This document shows positions 34,101 to 49,100 of a DNA stretch of 64,000 nucleotides, piece after piece. The notes below the pieces were generated by a model. The model saw only the letters and a list, made by a program, of their open reading frames with translations, did not search any database and was not told where the DNA came from. This DNA comes from Trileptium ribeirensis (Eukaryota > Nematoda > Enoplea > Enoplida > Thoracostomopsidae). The position numbers were made by a program, and so were the translations under genes. The DNA is taken from positions 62,001-126,000 of the forward strand of contig JASANE010028231.1 in assembly GCA_030248225.1 (NCBI GenBank). Direction: 5' to 3'. The stretch's first letter is position 1. Each line of letters starts with the position of its first letter.

Positions 34101-37100
34101 AATTTTACCACTATTACTAATAAGAATTCTCTTACCTGGTTTCGCCCACTACGTTCAGTATTCGATTAACAGTGCAAAGTTTCGTATGTGTTGATCATTG
34201 AGGTTAGTGGGCCTAGAATTTGTGATATTTTCGATTCCACTGGATACCAAAGGGGTGTTTCTGATTCTTGCCTCTTCGCAATATTTCGCGCTCTGCCTTG
34301 TTTGTTTTACCTGGGTTAATTTTTTCCTACCTGTGAAGCAGCAGTACATAGAAAAACTGACAATAGTTTTTTGAAAATGCTATTTCGAAACTTATAAGTC
34401 ATGCGAAAATTTGTTCTCTGTTAATCTTATTATGCGCCCGTGTGTATATTTGTTGGACAAAAATTACTGATAACTCAGAAAAGGTGCTGATGGGAGTGGA
34501 ACACGTAACTTCTGGATTGGTTGGACGGAAAGCGGCGCTCTATACCACTGCAGTAGACCACGTTGTAGTAATTTCATCTGAATGATATGCTGTTTCCAAT
34601 TGAAATATCACTTTTGAGACAACGCCAGGTTATTGTAATTTGATACTGTCTAAGATTAATTACATTTTCGATTTTAGGACTTTTGCAGCAACGTGTGTTC
34701 AAATGGCTCACATAGATAAATTTCTCCTTGCTAAGTAAGAAACTATACGCCCATACAGAAAAATTTACAATTACTGAAATCATTCGTCGATGTATAAATT
34801 GCTCAATAAATTTTTGCATTACAATAACAATATTACTAATTTCTTATTCAGGTCGCTTCTCATACCGATCAGATTCCATGTACATCAAAACAAGCCATAG
34901 CACAGGATGCAAAGGCGGTTAGTTAACATTGATTAGCTGGTCGGATTTTTGAATTTTTCTATAATTTATTGTATTACCTGTTTTTGGGTAATCAATTATC
35001 GACATGGAGGGCTCAATTTAGTGAAATTCAATCATATACAGTTTGAGGGACCAAAGCTTTTATCGGATTAAAACAAGTTTCTCATGATTGCGTATAAAGT
35101 TTTTTACGACGATGTGATATCTTTAACGTTGAAATGTAATCTTTAAAGTTTGACTGCCCTTTGGCGGAGTTCGAACTCACTTCGGCAATATTTATGAATG
35201 AATTTATTTAACTTATGAGCAATAATTGGCGTTATTAATTGGCAACCTATGTTTTTCATTTTAGTTATTAAAAACGGAAGAGAAAGAATACTCCTTGTAA
35301 AATAACATATGCATCTTATGAGAACAATGAAACCGTAGGTTTTGTTGCGGTTGTGTTTTCGTAGCTCTTTACGTAGGTGGTGTGATAGAGGTGCCGCGTA
35401 AAAATTGCACTTGTCTCGATTCTTGCCTCACAGGTGCCAGCATACAGAAAGTAATGTATTCAATCAGTGTTAAATTGCATTTATATTAAAATGGCCGCCT
35501 GATCAGATTAAAAAGCATTGTATAAGCAAACTTGTCTTCATTCGGATTTAACCCAAAAACGTAACTTCGGGAGTCCAGAAATTTCTAGACTGTGGGATAA
35601 CCTCATGAGTACCTTCTTGAGAAATACCCTCGCGAGAAAATTTATCGCCGGGTTACTTTTGGGATACCTGCTGAGTACAGATGCTGTCACTGTGCTATTG
35701 CTTTCTCAAAATTTCGCCCCCTCCCATCTACCGTTATAACAGAGCGTTTCATATTTATTACCTAACTAACCAAAAATATCAGAATGGCTCTAATTTAAGT
35801 TAGGAAGGCAACGTTTTGTCATATTCTGAAACTAATGTACATAGATGTCTTTCTTATAGCTTGTTTTATTTGAGGGTTCTGTGTTAAATAATTTTTTTAT
35901 TTTTTTCTCGCATTGGAATGTTATTAACAGCTAGTGTTAAATTTTGTAAATCACACGCTAACTTGTTAGGGTTTATGCAGCTAGTTATAATTTTAGCAAC
36001 ATGCTTTAAGGTATCGTTTTTTAACGGCGGGTGTTAGCTAAGCACTCAACGGGCTTAAAAGTTTTTATGTAGGAATCTAGAATTGAATTAATTATTTTAT
36101 AGGTAAGACCAACCAGAAGGTCTCCAAAGTCTGTCAGACAACCAAAACGCGCCGAAAAGTCCATTTTGACACCGGACTACATCGTTCAGCAAGTTGTTGA
36201 AATGCTGTCGCCAGAAGCGCTAAAAGCGGAGGCAAAGAAGAAAGCTCCTGGCAGCAAGGCAACAAAGCGTCGACGATCATCTGTTGCTGTTTTGCCTACA
36301 AAACGCAGGCTCGCCGGTAGTACGAAAACTCAGCGATCTCGTAAACCGAAGGCTGGAAAATCTAAACCTGTAAAACGGGGTAGGCGGCCCAGTCGCCCGA
36401 AAAATATGCAAACCTCAAAATCGTTAAATTCTAAATCAGCCGCTACGGTAAGTCTATTTGGAACCACTTTCAGTAAGTTGAAACAAAGGTTCAGAGATAA
36501 ATCTTGTTCATTGAACGCATGCTTATTGGCAACATTTAAATGTGAATACTCATTTGCTTGAAACTATTATTTTCCTCGATCTGAAATTTTATCTTTTTAG
36601 TATTTACGTCCAATGCTCGTTTTGTATTTTCAATATAAAAATTTCAAATAAGTCGGTAGAAACCTTGGTTTCTATTATTAGATATAAAATATATTTTCGT
36701 TTCATTAGGCATTGATTCATTTGAAATGTATAGCTGAGCATCGGGAATGTAGCTCTCGTATTTTTTACAACCTTAACAACATAAAAATATCAAAAGTGGA
36801 CGGTGGTATGCACTGCTACCACGCCGTCAATAATTGTGTTTTTAATTTTTGTTCTTCGATGTTGTTAGTCTTTTATGTATACCTAAATACTTAGTAGCAT
36901 GTACCGTTGTCAGAGTACAGAAATTTAGCAGTACATCTACTTCTCCATCTCCACATTTTCCAGTCATGTCCAGCCCAGTTTGTATTTTTTGCTTTATAGA
37001 GTGGCACCTACATACCGGTTATTCGTCGACTATCGTCCGACAGACCGCGCGTTACTTCGACAACAAAATCTCAAAAATCAGGCGTTGATTCAAAAATTGC

Positions 37101-40100
37101 TCCTATTTGCTACAACAAAGTTAAGGTTTGTATTATAAAGTGTAAACTGTTGTGAGCACAGGTTGTGCTTATGTTTTGTTAACTCGTAAACATAGCGTGT
37201 CTGCCTCCGGGAACATCATTTAATTTCATTTTTGTCCAAGAAAATTTGGTGAATTTGACACGAAATTAACAAAATCCTACAATTTTTCCGGAATGTCCGT
37301 GATCTTACTTTGTGTCTTTTCAAATTCTGGAAAAATTTGGAAATAGATTGCATCGAATTTCAGTTATGTAAATATTTCAATCTTGTTCCACCAGGTACAT
37401 TGTCTACCGAAAACAACGATTGAACAATTCGATCACTCGTGTTTACATTTATTCATTCCAGTAAATTTATGTACGTTTGCGCATATCGGGTTTCTCCATT
37501 CGTGGAAAATTTTGCCCCGGCCATGAACTGATGGCGAAATTTGAAGATGATCAAAATTTAGTATTTTTCAGCAAAAAACGCTAAAATTGTTAATAAATAG
37601 GCTTAGAAACGATGCAGAAACTTCTTTATCGAGGTACTTTCCATCGATTTTTTGCTGATATCAGTCAAATTTTCAGCTTCGGATAGGGATTTCTGTAAAA
37701 ACAATTTTTTTTAATTTGTCAGTTTTTAATGTCACCTGGGGTGTTTTTATCATGGGGAAACCAAAAATTTTGCCAGGGGGTTTTTGCGGGGGGTGAAGTG
37801 TGGAACAAAATTTTGCCAGAGCGCCCCAACCGAGGGCGCTCGTGTTTTGCCAGGGGACCCAAATCTGCCAGCCGTCTCTCCCACTGTAGAGAAACCAGCA
37901 TATGCTGCCCTGTTCACAATGGATGGTTATGGACCCCACCCTCGAAAACCCATGTTCGTCACCCTGCTCGGCGGAAAACCCATGTTCAACTACATAAATC
38001 GTTAATTTATGATTTCTGTGTGCGCAATCTTTTTAAACATTAATTACCACTATTTCTAATGCTAAAACGTCGTTCTTTGGCCTGAAAATACTTGTACGAC
38101 AATAAAAGTACATTAAGATGTGGGGATATTTAGCAATTTGTAACAAAATTTATCAGACAGTGTGAAATTTCCGCCGGAAATGAACTGACCTATTCATAGT
38201 AGGTGGGGTATCCACGATTTTCCAATTCCCTATGTTCGTGAGATTTTCCCGTGAGACCCGGTCCCCCCACTCGGGCGAAACCGCCATGTTCAGCTAATCC
38301 CAAAAAATTTATGTCGGTAAAATTTATTCTTTATGTAAAATGTTTGTTAACATTAATTATCACTATTTTTAATGCTGAAAAGGTGTTTTAAAGCCTAAAA
38401 ATGTTTGACGACAGTAAAAACTACATGGAAATATGAAAATGTTAGGACTTTAAGCAAAATTTGTTCCCACATTGAAATTTCTCCCGACAATAAAATGGGG
38501 CTCTGTGAAGACCCCCCAGTGTTCGGAGTGCTGTGGACACTCCAAATAAACACCCCATCCCCGACGCGTTCTCCTTCTCTCCAGTTTTCGGAAGGATTCT
38601 GACAGGCCATATATAAAGACAAACGTAAAAAGCAAACATTTAATGCAAACAGCAAAATTTTGGGTAATAATCTGGGTATAAAGTGAAGCACCAAATAACC
38701 GCTTAGTTTCAACTCAAATAAAACAATTTTTCCGAGTAATTCTTTATTCTTTATCATGTCAACGCTTCCGCAACTGCCCAGAACGTATCCTGAAGTTTCG
38801 CTAGATATGTCTGAGTTGGGATGGGCTCGGCGCTGGAGGCCTTTTTGCAACCGTAACAGGGCAACACGCAAACAACATTCAAAAATATTAGCATACAATT
38901 CTTGCTATTTTGAATAAACTAGGAAAGTTTAGTTCTTAATATTTTAATATCAGCGAGATACTGAATGAACAAATTGACGTTATAAATTAAGCGCAGAAGA
39001 TATTGAATAAATTTCAGAATAACCCGGGCAAAGAATAACCGCAACCGAAATTTACAGAAAGTGGTCCAATAATTTTTCCGGTTGGGGGCCAGTGTGGGAT
39101 GCGACTTCAGCAAAATATTGGTCGGTTTGGGGAGACTTCGGCATAGGGTCAGGCTAGTTTGTAGGTCCCCACGATTGTTTTAGTTATTGAGAACACAGAT
39201 GTTGGCTACCGGCCGAGCGGAGCAAAGCTAATTTCGTGACGCTTGTCTGCACAGCTTCAAAAAATAGAATGCCTAGGTCAACTGCGATCTGTTCTTAATA
39301 GATGACACTGTATTGGTGCATAGATAATAGCATTAAACTGGCGATTTTATGTCTTTGAGTTTTGGTGAACGTGTCCTTCAGCGTGTGGGAAATTTACGCT
39401 TGGTAAACCGCGGGCACCCTGTAAATACATGTATAATTTTTGTACGTAAGCAGCATTTTGAAAATTGCTGACAGGAATATAAATGTACACTACATGCTCT
39501 TGTCTACCAAAATGCTTTTTCTCGTTTTATTTTTTGTTGCAGACTAACATTTCCGAAACAGATCATTGTGTCGACAATATTTTCACCAGTTGGTTTAAGG
39601 TGAATAATAACTCAGTTGCTTTTGCTATCGTAATCCTAATTTTTTTCATTGGAAATATAGTGTATTGTTTGGTGATCGGAGTTATAATATTGTACCCACC
39701 AGAAATGGCCGCTGCTAATTTGAACCGTATTACAGAATGATTTCGCATCGTTCGATGCTCGGTCGCTCGAAAAGCTTCGTTCGTTATTTTTTGAAAGTTG
39801 TGATAATCAATAACAACAACACAGTTTATTATACCGAAGACACCTGGCTTATGACACATACACTGTTATGCATGCGTTACACCACACTGTTCATGCATTG
39901 ATACGGCCATATACTAACGATATTGGCAACAAAAGCTGGCATAGACGCAGTAAAAACAGCAAGATTAGTAAGGATCTAGCCTCTTACAACTAATCTCTGA
40001 ATTTCGCCAAAATTAAGTATGATTCTCGGTTCAAAAAGGAGGGAGATCTAAAGGAGTATTTTAATTCAGAGATTTAAATCATTGTTTATTAATAGTTGGA

Positions 40101-43100
40101 GCCTGAAATTGTATATACTCGGGACGCCGTTGAACTACAAAACTTCCAAACTTATCGCATTGCCCTTACGAACACTAGTTATTGTATACCATTAGCCGTC
40201 CGAGATCAATTGAGGACGTTGAAACTTTATTACCATATATATTTCATTAAAATAATAACTCGCAAGCGAGGGCGAAGCAGAGCAAGTGTGCTTTAAATTT
40301 TATCATTTTGTTTAATCACATATAACGCGCTGTGTTTGATGCATATACTATCCCAAGACCTCTTGAATCCTGAACCCATTGAATGTCCTAAAACCTAGTC
40401 GACCCTAAACCCATCAGGCGAAACATGCCATTCGAAAGGTCGATGAATTTTACACCAGAAAAGACTCGCCCGTATTCTAATATTCTCAGCCGTTCCAGAG
40501 TTATCGTCCGGAAGGGCGAGGACCCAATCTCGAAAACTCGGAATTATCATTTTGAAATTATCTATTTATATTTTGCCGTTTACGCGGTGTACAATGAACA
40601 CCGGTACATTTGATATTTACCATAAAACAGTTTTTGCAAAGTTTGCCGTTCGCTACACGGCAAACGGTTGGTATAAACTTGACCCAGGGGGACGGGGTAG
40701 GTTCCCATCATAGCAAACCACCCTACATTTATCCTGTACCATATTGAGCTAGTTAGTACATAAACGCACTATGCCTTCTTTCGCAACAATAATATAGCGC
40801 GAAGATCGGGTCCGGTGCAATAGCGCGGGTTAGCGTACCACTCACATGCGGTTTACCTCGGGTAAGTGCATTAATATCAGTACGATAACAAACGTATGAT
40901 TGTGGTCATGGTAATCAAAATTAAAACGGTCATGGTAATTAGTATAAACAAATTAATAATGCCGTACAAATATGACTTTTGAACGTGAATAATGTAACAT
41001 AATTGTGATACAGTTATGACATTGAGTTCGACAAGTATACAAGACAACAATGTTCACGAAGCGAATTGTAATACAGTCAAAGTACGACAATAATCATGGT
41101 AATCAGTGCGGTTTTTACAAATGGGTAAAATAAAGCCAACTGTGGTTGTATTTACGAACAGCAAATTCACGAAATATTAAGTAAATGGTACAATTATTTC
41201 GTTCATACAGTTCACGAAACGATGCCATACAAAGTTATAAAATCTGGGTTATTTATCATACAGAGATATTAGAGCGCTACAACAGGAAAATCAAAACCAA
41301 TGTAACGCTTACCATACATTTGTAGAACCATATAATTGTAAGATGGTCACTGTGCAACCGCATGGTGTCAGAAAGGTGACGAAATTATAAGCTCTGGGTT
41401 ATTTATCATACAGAGATATTAGAGCGCTACAACAGGAAAATCAAAACCAATGTAACGCTTACCATACATTTGTAGAACCATATAATTGTAAGATGGTCAC
41501 TGTGCAACCGCACGGTGTCAGAAAGGTGACGAAATTATAAAATCTTGGTTATTTATCATACAGAGATATTAGAGCGCTACAACAGGAAAATCAAAACCAA
41601 TGTAACGCTTACCATACATTTGTAGAACCATATAATTGTAAGATGGTCACTGTGCAACCGCACGGTGTCAGAAAGGTGACGAAATTATAAAATCTGGGTT
41701 ATTTATCGTACAGAGATATTAGAGCGCTACAACAGGAAAATCAAAACCAATGTAACGCTTGCCATACATTTGTAGAACCATATAATTGTAAGATGGTCAC
41801 TGTGTCAGAAAGGTACTAATATAATTGTTCATACGCACTCATGACGTTTTTTAAAATTGGTCTATTTTTATCCAGAGCAATATTATGGTTGAGTTTCCCA
41901 AAATGTTGTCCATTTGCTGTGGTACGAATTAGTTACGACCCAGACAGGATCTCTTATATTATGAGCCGCCATTCCGTCATAATTTATAGCTGTAAATCTT
42001 TGTATCCTTGAAGTATAAGACATAAAGTGAACTATATTGTAATATTCTCTGTAAATAACCATTGAAGAAATATAATCCGCTGCCCATTTTTTACACCTTG
42101 CCATTACAGTACAAATTGGCCTTTTATTAAACAAATAAAACTTGATGGCACGGTTTTCCAGCAGTACTTGTTCAACAACGGCTATTGGCAATATCTATTA
42201 CCCGTCATGATTTAGTGTACGGATTATTTTGATAGAAATAACATACCAGGTGTTTTCCTATATTTCAGACGTTTGAGAATAATTATCAGAAATCCAGTTG
42301 TCAGCTCTGACATTAACAAAGGTAGGGGATGGTAACAAGGTAACTATGGTTCTAGCCCATGACTTTTGCAAATATATACAGTATCACAAGCTGTATATAC
42401 ACCAGGTTGTGATATATACTGTATGAATTTTGTTACAAAAATGTAGTGGGCAAAACGAAAAATTATGGGGTAAGGGTGCGGCACCTCTTACGTCTGACGT
42501 GGGGCCGGATTCACTCTGTTCCTCTATTAAAGCACCAGTTTCTATTTTAATTGCCGTTCTGGACTCTACACCTTGATGGCTTTGTGAGATTGTCTGGGAT
42601 TTTGTGGTTCCGCTTGGTTTGAAATAGGTGCTCCATGGTTCGTATTTGCAGGAGAAACTTTGGCAGCGCTCCCGTTTTATATACTCCTAGTAAAACGACA
42701 ATGCTTTGTTGAAGCATTAAAAGTAGCAATATTCTAAAATCCAAATCAGAAGATGAAGGTTTGATAAATTTGTTTTAACGATGTATGTTCAAGTTTTCTC
42801 AACGTAACCGCTTTAACATTCCCGGTTTATGCCTGATGCAAAATTTTTTCAGCGAATGAAATGACAGTATTTCAGGGAATTGTCACTGTAAAAGCTTGTC
42901 ATCTCATAAAATTTGTGTTTATTATGCACAGTTCGTAATTTCAGTGTTTTCCCGGTTCATGTCTGGTGCAAAATTTTCGGCGAATACAATGATAACATTT
43001 CAGAGAATAAATTGTCAGTAAAAGCTAGCCATCTCACAATATTTTTGTTTGTTATGGACAATTCATAATTTCAGTTTTATTTAAAATGAAGCTGTTTTGT

Positions 43101-46100
43101 ACTAATTGAGCATGGTTGATGTCTAACTTCTGAAGAACGAAACAATTGCGTTGCACGCATAGCCCGATGGCTGCAATTACTTGAGCATGTGTGTGGAATT
43201 GTTGTCTGCGGTAAAATCAAAGGAAAAGTTAAGTACCGTCATGCATCGAAGAAACTTTATTTGATGGCGAAGTAGCTGAAGCAGAGATGTTACTATCATT
43301 TTAATTAAGAAAGGATTACACGGAATAATTTCACATAAAACAATGGAATCTTCTTAATTTAATAAAACAATAAATTAATAACTACGTACCTTATTCTAAT
43401 ATTTAGACACGACTGGACAACCGGATTGTCAACTATACTAGCAGTTTCACGGATATCACTACAACTGCTGAGCTTTCAGTTTCAAACGTATCGAATTTAG
43501 ACGGCTTTAATAAATTCTATCCAGAGGTACGTATTAATTAAATGCCCGCCAGAAGGCGCGGCCGAACACCATGGTCGTTCCTGATGAAGATTCTATCGCA
43601 AAAGAATATTGAACTGACAACAAATAAGGATGTATTCTATTAAAATTGTCAATGACTTTTTGCATGTAGTCACGTATTTTTTCAATATGCGTCTTTAGTT
43701 AGTAGATTTTGTCAATAATTGTAACGTATAATGCATTACTTGCCACAAAGTTAATTGTCGGTTTACAAGTAGCGGGGAAATTTCTATTTCAAACGAAAAT
43801 TAGTAAATTTTATTTAAATTTAAATTTCTTTATTGAAAATTTTCAAAGTAAATTTTTTTCGCACATGAAAGATTAAAGTGTGTGATGGGTTTATATAACT
43901 ACTGTTTTAAGAAAACATAAAAAAGTTTAATGTGTGATCAATTTTCCTACTAAAAATAAATTGCCTGATCACAGTAGTTATAGTAATCGCGGTGCTGGGG
44001 TAACTGATTCGCAACACTTGTTATAAAAAAACTGTTTATTGAGTGGTCACAGTGCCACAGCTCCGGCGTCGAACTGGTGTTATACATTTAGGAGTTTATA
44101 TCTGTTTCATGTACACAGTGATTGGTTTTATTTATACAATATATGTTTAAACATAATGAAGATAGCAAAAATGTTGTTGCGCACGTACGATAAAATATAA
44201 TAGAAATACGTTTTCAACTGGCGAGCCGCGCACGAACAGCGATCAGGTTTATCAATGACACATACTACGGGTTCTACATTTGTGATATCTGCTTGAAATA
44301 AGATCAGTCGAACATCTCATTTAGCGCATGCATCAAGTCTTTGCAGCAGTTTGCTTGCAACTGGTTCCACTTAATACTGTTCTACCGTTGGCCATTATCA
44401 ATGAGGGATCCAGCACTGGGGTGGGGCGCCGCCCCGTCATGGTATTGTACCACACAAACGTAAAATATGCGAAATAAAATGAAAAATGTATTAGTTAAAT
44501 ACTAGGCAAAAAATTTAACAAGCCGCCTCTTGTCCGAAAAAAATTTGCAAAACCATCCTCTCGTCAGAAATTCGTAATTATCGCTAAGTCTTTTGAGCAG
44601 GGCGAGCGTAGCATCGGTTTTATTTTATTGATAAAAGATAGGAATGTGACCTATTTGATATGTCACTTTCCTGTATCTCAGTTTATAAATGGGTTTAGTA
44701 TTAATATTAAAGAAATTTAAAAATAAGATCGTTTAGTGCTGTGGAGAGACGAGCCAATATGGATAAAAGATAAAGCAAACTGGAAAATACATTAAATTTT
44801 GAGATTGTATTGATTGATGAATTCAAAAAATGCTTTTTTAATTTTCAGATTTGAATGTGAGACGTAAAAATTTTTTTTCAGATTAATTGTTTTTCTTAAG
44901 ATAATATTATTCTGGAATTTTTATGAGTTTTATGTATTTGGAATAAACGCTTTGGAAATATTTTTGCCGAAGCTGGTTAGGATTTGCTAAATTGTAGAAT
45001 TTCATTCAGTTTATTATCTTTATAAAACACATAGTACCGTGGTAAATAATGTAATTTTGTAATGTTAATATGATATAAGCTATAAGTTGTGCAATTATGT
45101 CTCTAATTATAGGCTCCTGAAGATCGTGTAAACGACGCGTGCGCTGTCGATGCTTCTAGTGGGTTCCGGGTACAGGAACTGCCGATGGACAACTCTGACC
45201 AGTCTCCACATGACGTTTTGCCAGAGCCTGCCACCATGCAGGATGCCATCAATAACTTTGATGCTAATAGTTTGCCAGTTGTGCTGAATTCTTTGGATGC
45301 TGAGAAATCGGTTGCTATAACTCGTGTCGAACGCGATTCGGTTGTCAATGCTATCCAGTATGCAATCGAGCGTGAAGAAGTACCGTGGAGTTCGGACAGC
45401 GAGAACGGAATGGACACCAGTCTGCCTGTAGAGTGTGCCTCCTGTGCTGTGGGGTATAGTCAATGTATCGCTGACGAGGCTAAGACTAGTCATCCAACAA
45501 TTGAATATCAAATGTCCGCCTGTCAAGCACTAAACATTTTTCGTGATAATGAACAATTTTCAGATCGTCATTTAGACAACGTTGTGGATTGTAATGTTGA
45601 AGAGATGAGGAACGGTGAATTGTATGAGACTTTTAATGCTCGTGATGATATGACTGCTGTGACGACAAATAGAATTTTAATAGAGAATAATACTAAAACG
45701 TCAAACGACGTGGGTAATAGGCCATGGGAAGATGGCACTGATATCAATAATATTACTATAAACGGAACTGCTGATTCGGACGACGAAGGTAATATTGAAG
45801 AAACTCAAATCATCGACCGAATAGCCGAGAACAGTTGTAGTGCTAAGCATATTGGCAGCTTTGAGGTTGTGGAGAAGTTTGTAGGCTTAAAAAGTTCAGA
45901 TTTCAAGACTCAGGCAAATAAGCATAATGATCAAAAAAACGGCGGTGGTAAGCTCGTGGTTTATTTATAAATGAATTTTGTAAACAGCTGGAAGGATAGC
46001 CAAATTTTGCCTTTATATCACGCAAAATTGCTAGCTGCTCTTTCGCGATTCTCTCTATGTCGTTTCTTGGGGAGTTAGAATTTTAGTTTAACTTTAGCTC

Positions 46101-49100
46101 CGAAATTATTTGGCTCGCGTCTCTTTAGCATCTTGTTCGAAACCTTTCGGCGCATAAATATAACTTCTTTTTAATTTAATACTTTCGAAGAGTGAACCTA
46201 ACATGATCCCACTAACCATCGTAATTAGTAGTTTCGCACAAAAATTGGTACGGTACACTTTTTGGCTAGCTGAAATTTGGCGAAAGTTTATTGCAGATAA
46301 CACTGCTCACCATTGAAATCTAACCATTTTGCGTTCGCCAAAATTCGAGTAAAATTACTGAAATTTATTAGAACAAAAGTTTGTAGAATTTGAATTAAGC
46401 GGATTTGTTCGGGAACATCGAGAGCTTAACTATAAAATCGATTTGATTGTGACGTCACTTATGCATTAAATTTGTTCGCCAATACTGGATATACTTTAGA
46501 AAACATAATTTCTGCAAATTAAATATCTACAGCATACTGTTTGAGCACAAGGTGAAATTTTTGGTACTTGTATTTTATTTTATCAATTTTCGTATTGCGA
46601 AATCTGATGGAAATTCAGCATTTTTTCCATAACAATGGCTTGCAATTCGACGTCGGTTATTGCAGAATATGATGGCTTGGGGTTACCTTAAGTTTACTTG
46701 CACTTATTTAAAATCATAGCCCATGTAGTGAGATATTTTCATTTTCTGGAAACATTTATGTTTTACAGAACTGTGTTTACTTCTTCGAAAATGTGTTCTT
46801 TGAATAATTATTACACTATGGATGACAGAAGTGTTGCGAAATATATATGGTTGTGAACAGAGAGCCATGATTACATTCAATCATTTTTGTCAGAGCTGCC
46901 GTTTTCAAGATATAAGCCAAAGTTTAAAAATAATTATTCCAAAAAAATGAAAATTTCAAAATTTTTACACATCAAGTTTTTCGCGTGTTGCGATGAACTG
47001 CTGGATTACGGAGTTATGTTTCCATTTAAACAAGTTGGTTCATTGTTTTAAATCTGTATTGTTTGTGTTATTAAACCCATGGGATGGTGATGGAGCAGTA
47101 CTTGGTAAATTTTGGCAGCAAAAATAGTCACATTTCACCACTTTTCCAATACATATGTATGTAGATCAGTCAAACGTGTTTATATGTTTCCGGGACTGCT
47201 AAATACGATAAAGCAATTATTTGAATGATACGTGTCAAATATGGCAAGTCTTAGGCGCCCTACTATGCAAAAAGTACTCTTTAAAATTATATTTTTTCTT
47301 AATGTTTGTGATTTATAAATTTCAAATTTTTTTGTGTTTTTGATAATATTGGGAGATAAAATAAAGAGTTCTTGGGGCTTGATGTATGACTAAAAAGATC
47401 ATAGCATTGCCATTGTAGTCTTGCCGGTGTATATTTGCTATCATAGGATTTTAAGCGGGCTTATACACTTGAATTTGGAACGACCAAATCGGCAATAAGT
47501 GCAGAGTAGCCACACTCGCTCTATTTCTTCTCGCTCTGTGAATTTTAGTAGTAATTGTTGTGAAATAAATTTATGCTTGCCACCTGCTGCGCTAAGCTAT
47601 ATGATCTTTTGGCGCTAGATGTTAAGTGCAGAGCGGTGCACGGAACGGTCTGAACACAGACAGCTTTTCTGATTGAATATACTATGCTTTTGTCTCATAT
47701 TGTAGCAGGTTCTATTCGTGCATAACTGGCATCTTGAAAGTGGGGGAAGGCTAACATTTTCGGTGCCTCCTGGCAAAAACGGGTACTGCCTAGCAATTAG
47801 CTCTCATCAAACTATTAACTCCCGATGGTAAAAAATTTTGCTCCCTCCAGTTTGTAATAAAAAATTTACTAAAATCCCTTTCTTGATGTAAAAAATATAA
47901 TAGTTATATAGAAATGGGTTGAATAATTGTAAAAAAACATCCTCCAGTTTGTGGTGAATAATAAATTGATAAAATTTTTTTTACAAAAATTCCTTTCTTG
48001 ATGTAAAAAATATAATTATATAAAAATGGGTTGAAAAATTGTTTTTTACCTAAATAGAGACGCTTTTGCATTGTTTCCTAGGCCATTTTTAAGTCAATTT
48101 TACCGTTGAAAAATAATAAATTTTAACTGTACCGCGAAAAATAATAAATTTTGATTTTTTTTAATTCCGACGCCGAAGGGCGCTTCCGGTTTAACCCGAG
48201 TGTCTAGTTTGTGCCACGTGGCAAAATGACCCTTCCACCTAGTTGTAGTTGCGAACTAATTGGTGTGCGGTTCATGCCCCTGCCCAATTTTCGTGTAGTG
48301 GAGAGCAGATTATAAAAAATTTTATATTTTGAGTATTTTGGCCTGTATTTTTATGAAATTCTGTCGCTAACACTGATATCAATATTTGACATTTCCAAAA
48401 TTACTAAAATTATACCCGGGATCTCCCCAGTTCGTAATCGGAGGAACCAAAAATACACAGTGGGCGATTTCATTAATTCGTCATGGTAATATTGTAATGT
48501 TAGAAAACATTAAAAATGTGTGTAACTTAGCAACTGATTGCATACAGACAAAAGGGGAAATTTAGCAATTTTTAGCCAGATAGGGCAGAGTTCATGGATT
48601 TTTTTAACCAGAATAGTGTAAATTCGCACATTTTTAGTCCACCGGAGAAAAAAATTGTAATTTTTTTAGCTGCACAGGAAGAAGATGCCTGGCAGGAATG
48701 AGCTGGAAAGGTCAAAATTTACCTCGTAGCATGCATTGGAGGAACCAGGGGAGGTTGAAATAGCTGGAGGTTGAAGAGCTGGAAAAACCTAATAGGCAAA
48801 AAGATGAAAATGTTTGAAACATATAAATCGCAAATTTTAACAAAATTTATATATTTGAAGAAACGTTTTACTGTGTAGGCCTTTAGCAATTTCCTTGTTT
48901 GATACCTGATTTTCAAATGCATTTATTGTATTCTGCAAACTGGAATGAGTAGTACAGAACCATTTTAATCCCCTATGCTGTGTATATTGGAAAAGTGGAA
49001 AATATATTACTATTTTAGTCCCAAAATTTAACAAATTTAGATCCTGCGATGTTCCGCAAGGTCAGTATCGCATTCACTGGGTTAAAACACGAACCCAACG

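Noticed and set aside
35518..35739. 73-codon plus-strand ORF with a hydrophobic stretch
   Set aside because: No homology recognised, lies within an intron of the ASX-like gene and lacks splice or start context.
38395..38898. 167-codon minus-strand ORF
   Set aside because: Longest unassigned ORF in the gene's introns, but it runs through a tandem doublet of non-coding repeat sequence, has no recognisable domain, and its composition fits chance openness.
40096..40296. Possible extra exon of the ASX-like gene after a TTAATAG acceptor
   Set aside because: No credible donor keeps the phase needed to join the exon at 43407, and the frame ends in AT-rich sequence.
41234..41816. CRISPR-like array
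   Set aside because: The repeat covers the full 150-bp period with no unique spacers, and the genome is eukaryotic. It is a minisatellite.
42269..42321. Possible 53-base exon with TATTTCAG acceptor and GTAGGG donor
   Set aside because: The phase-0 frame required by neighbouring exons contains a TGA. Other phases do not fit either neighbour.
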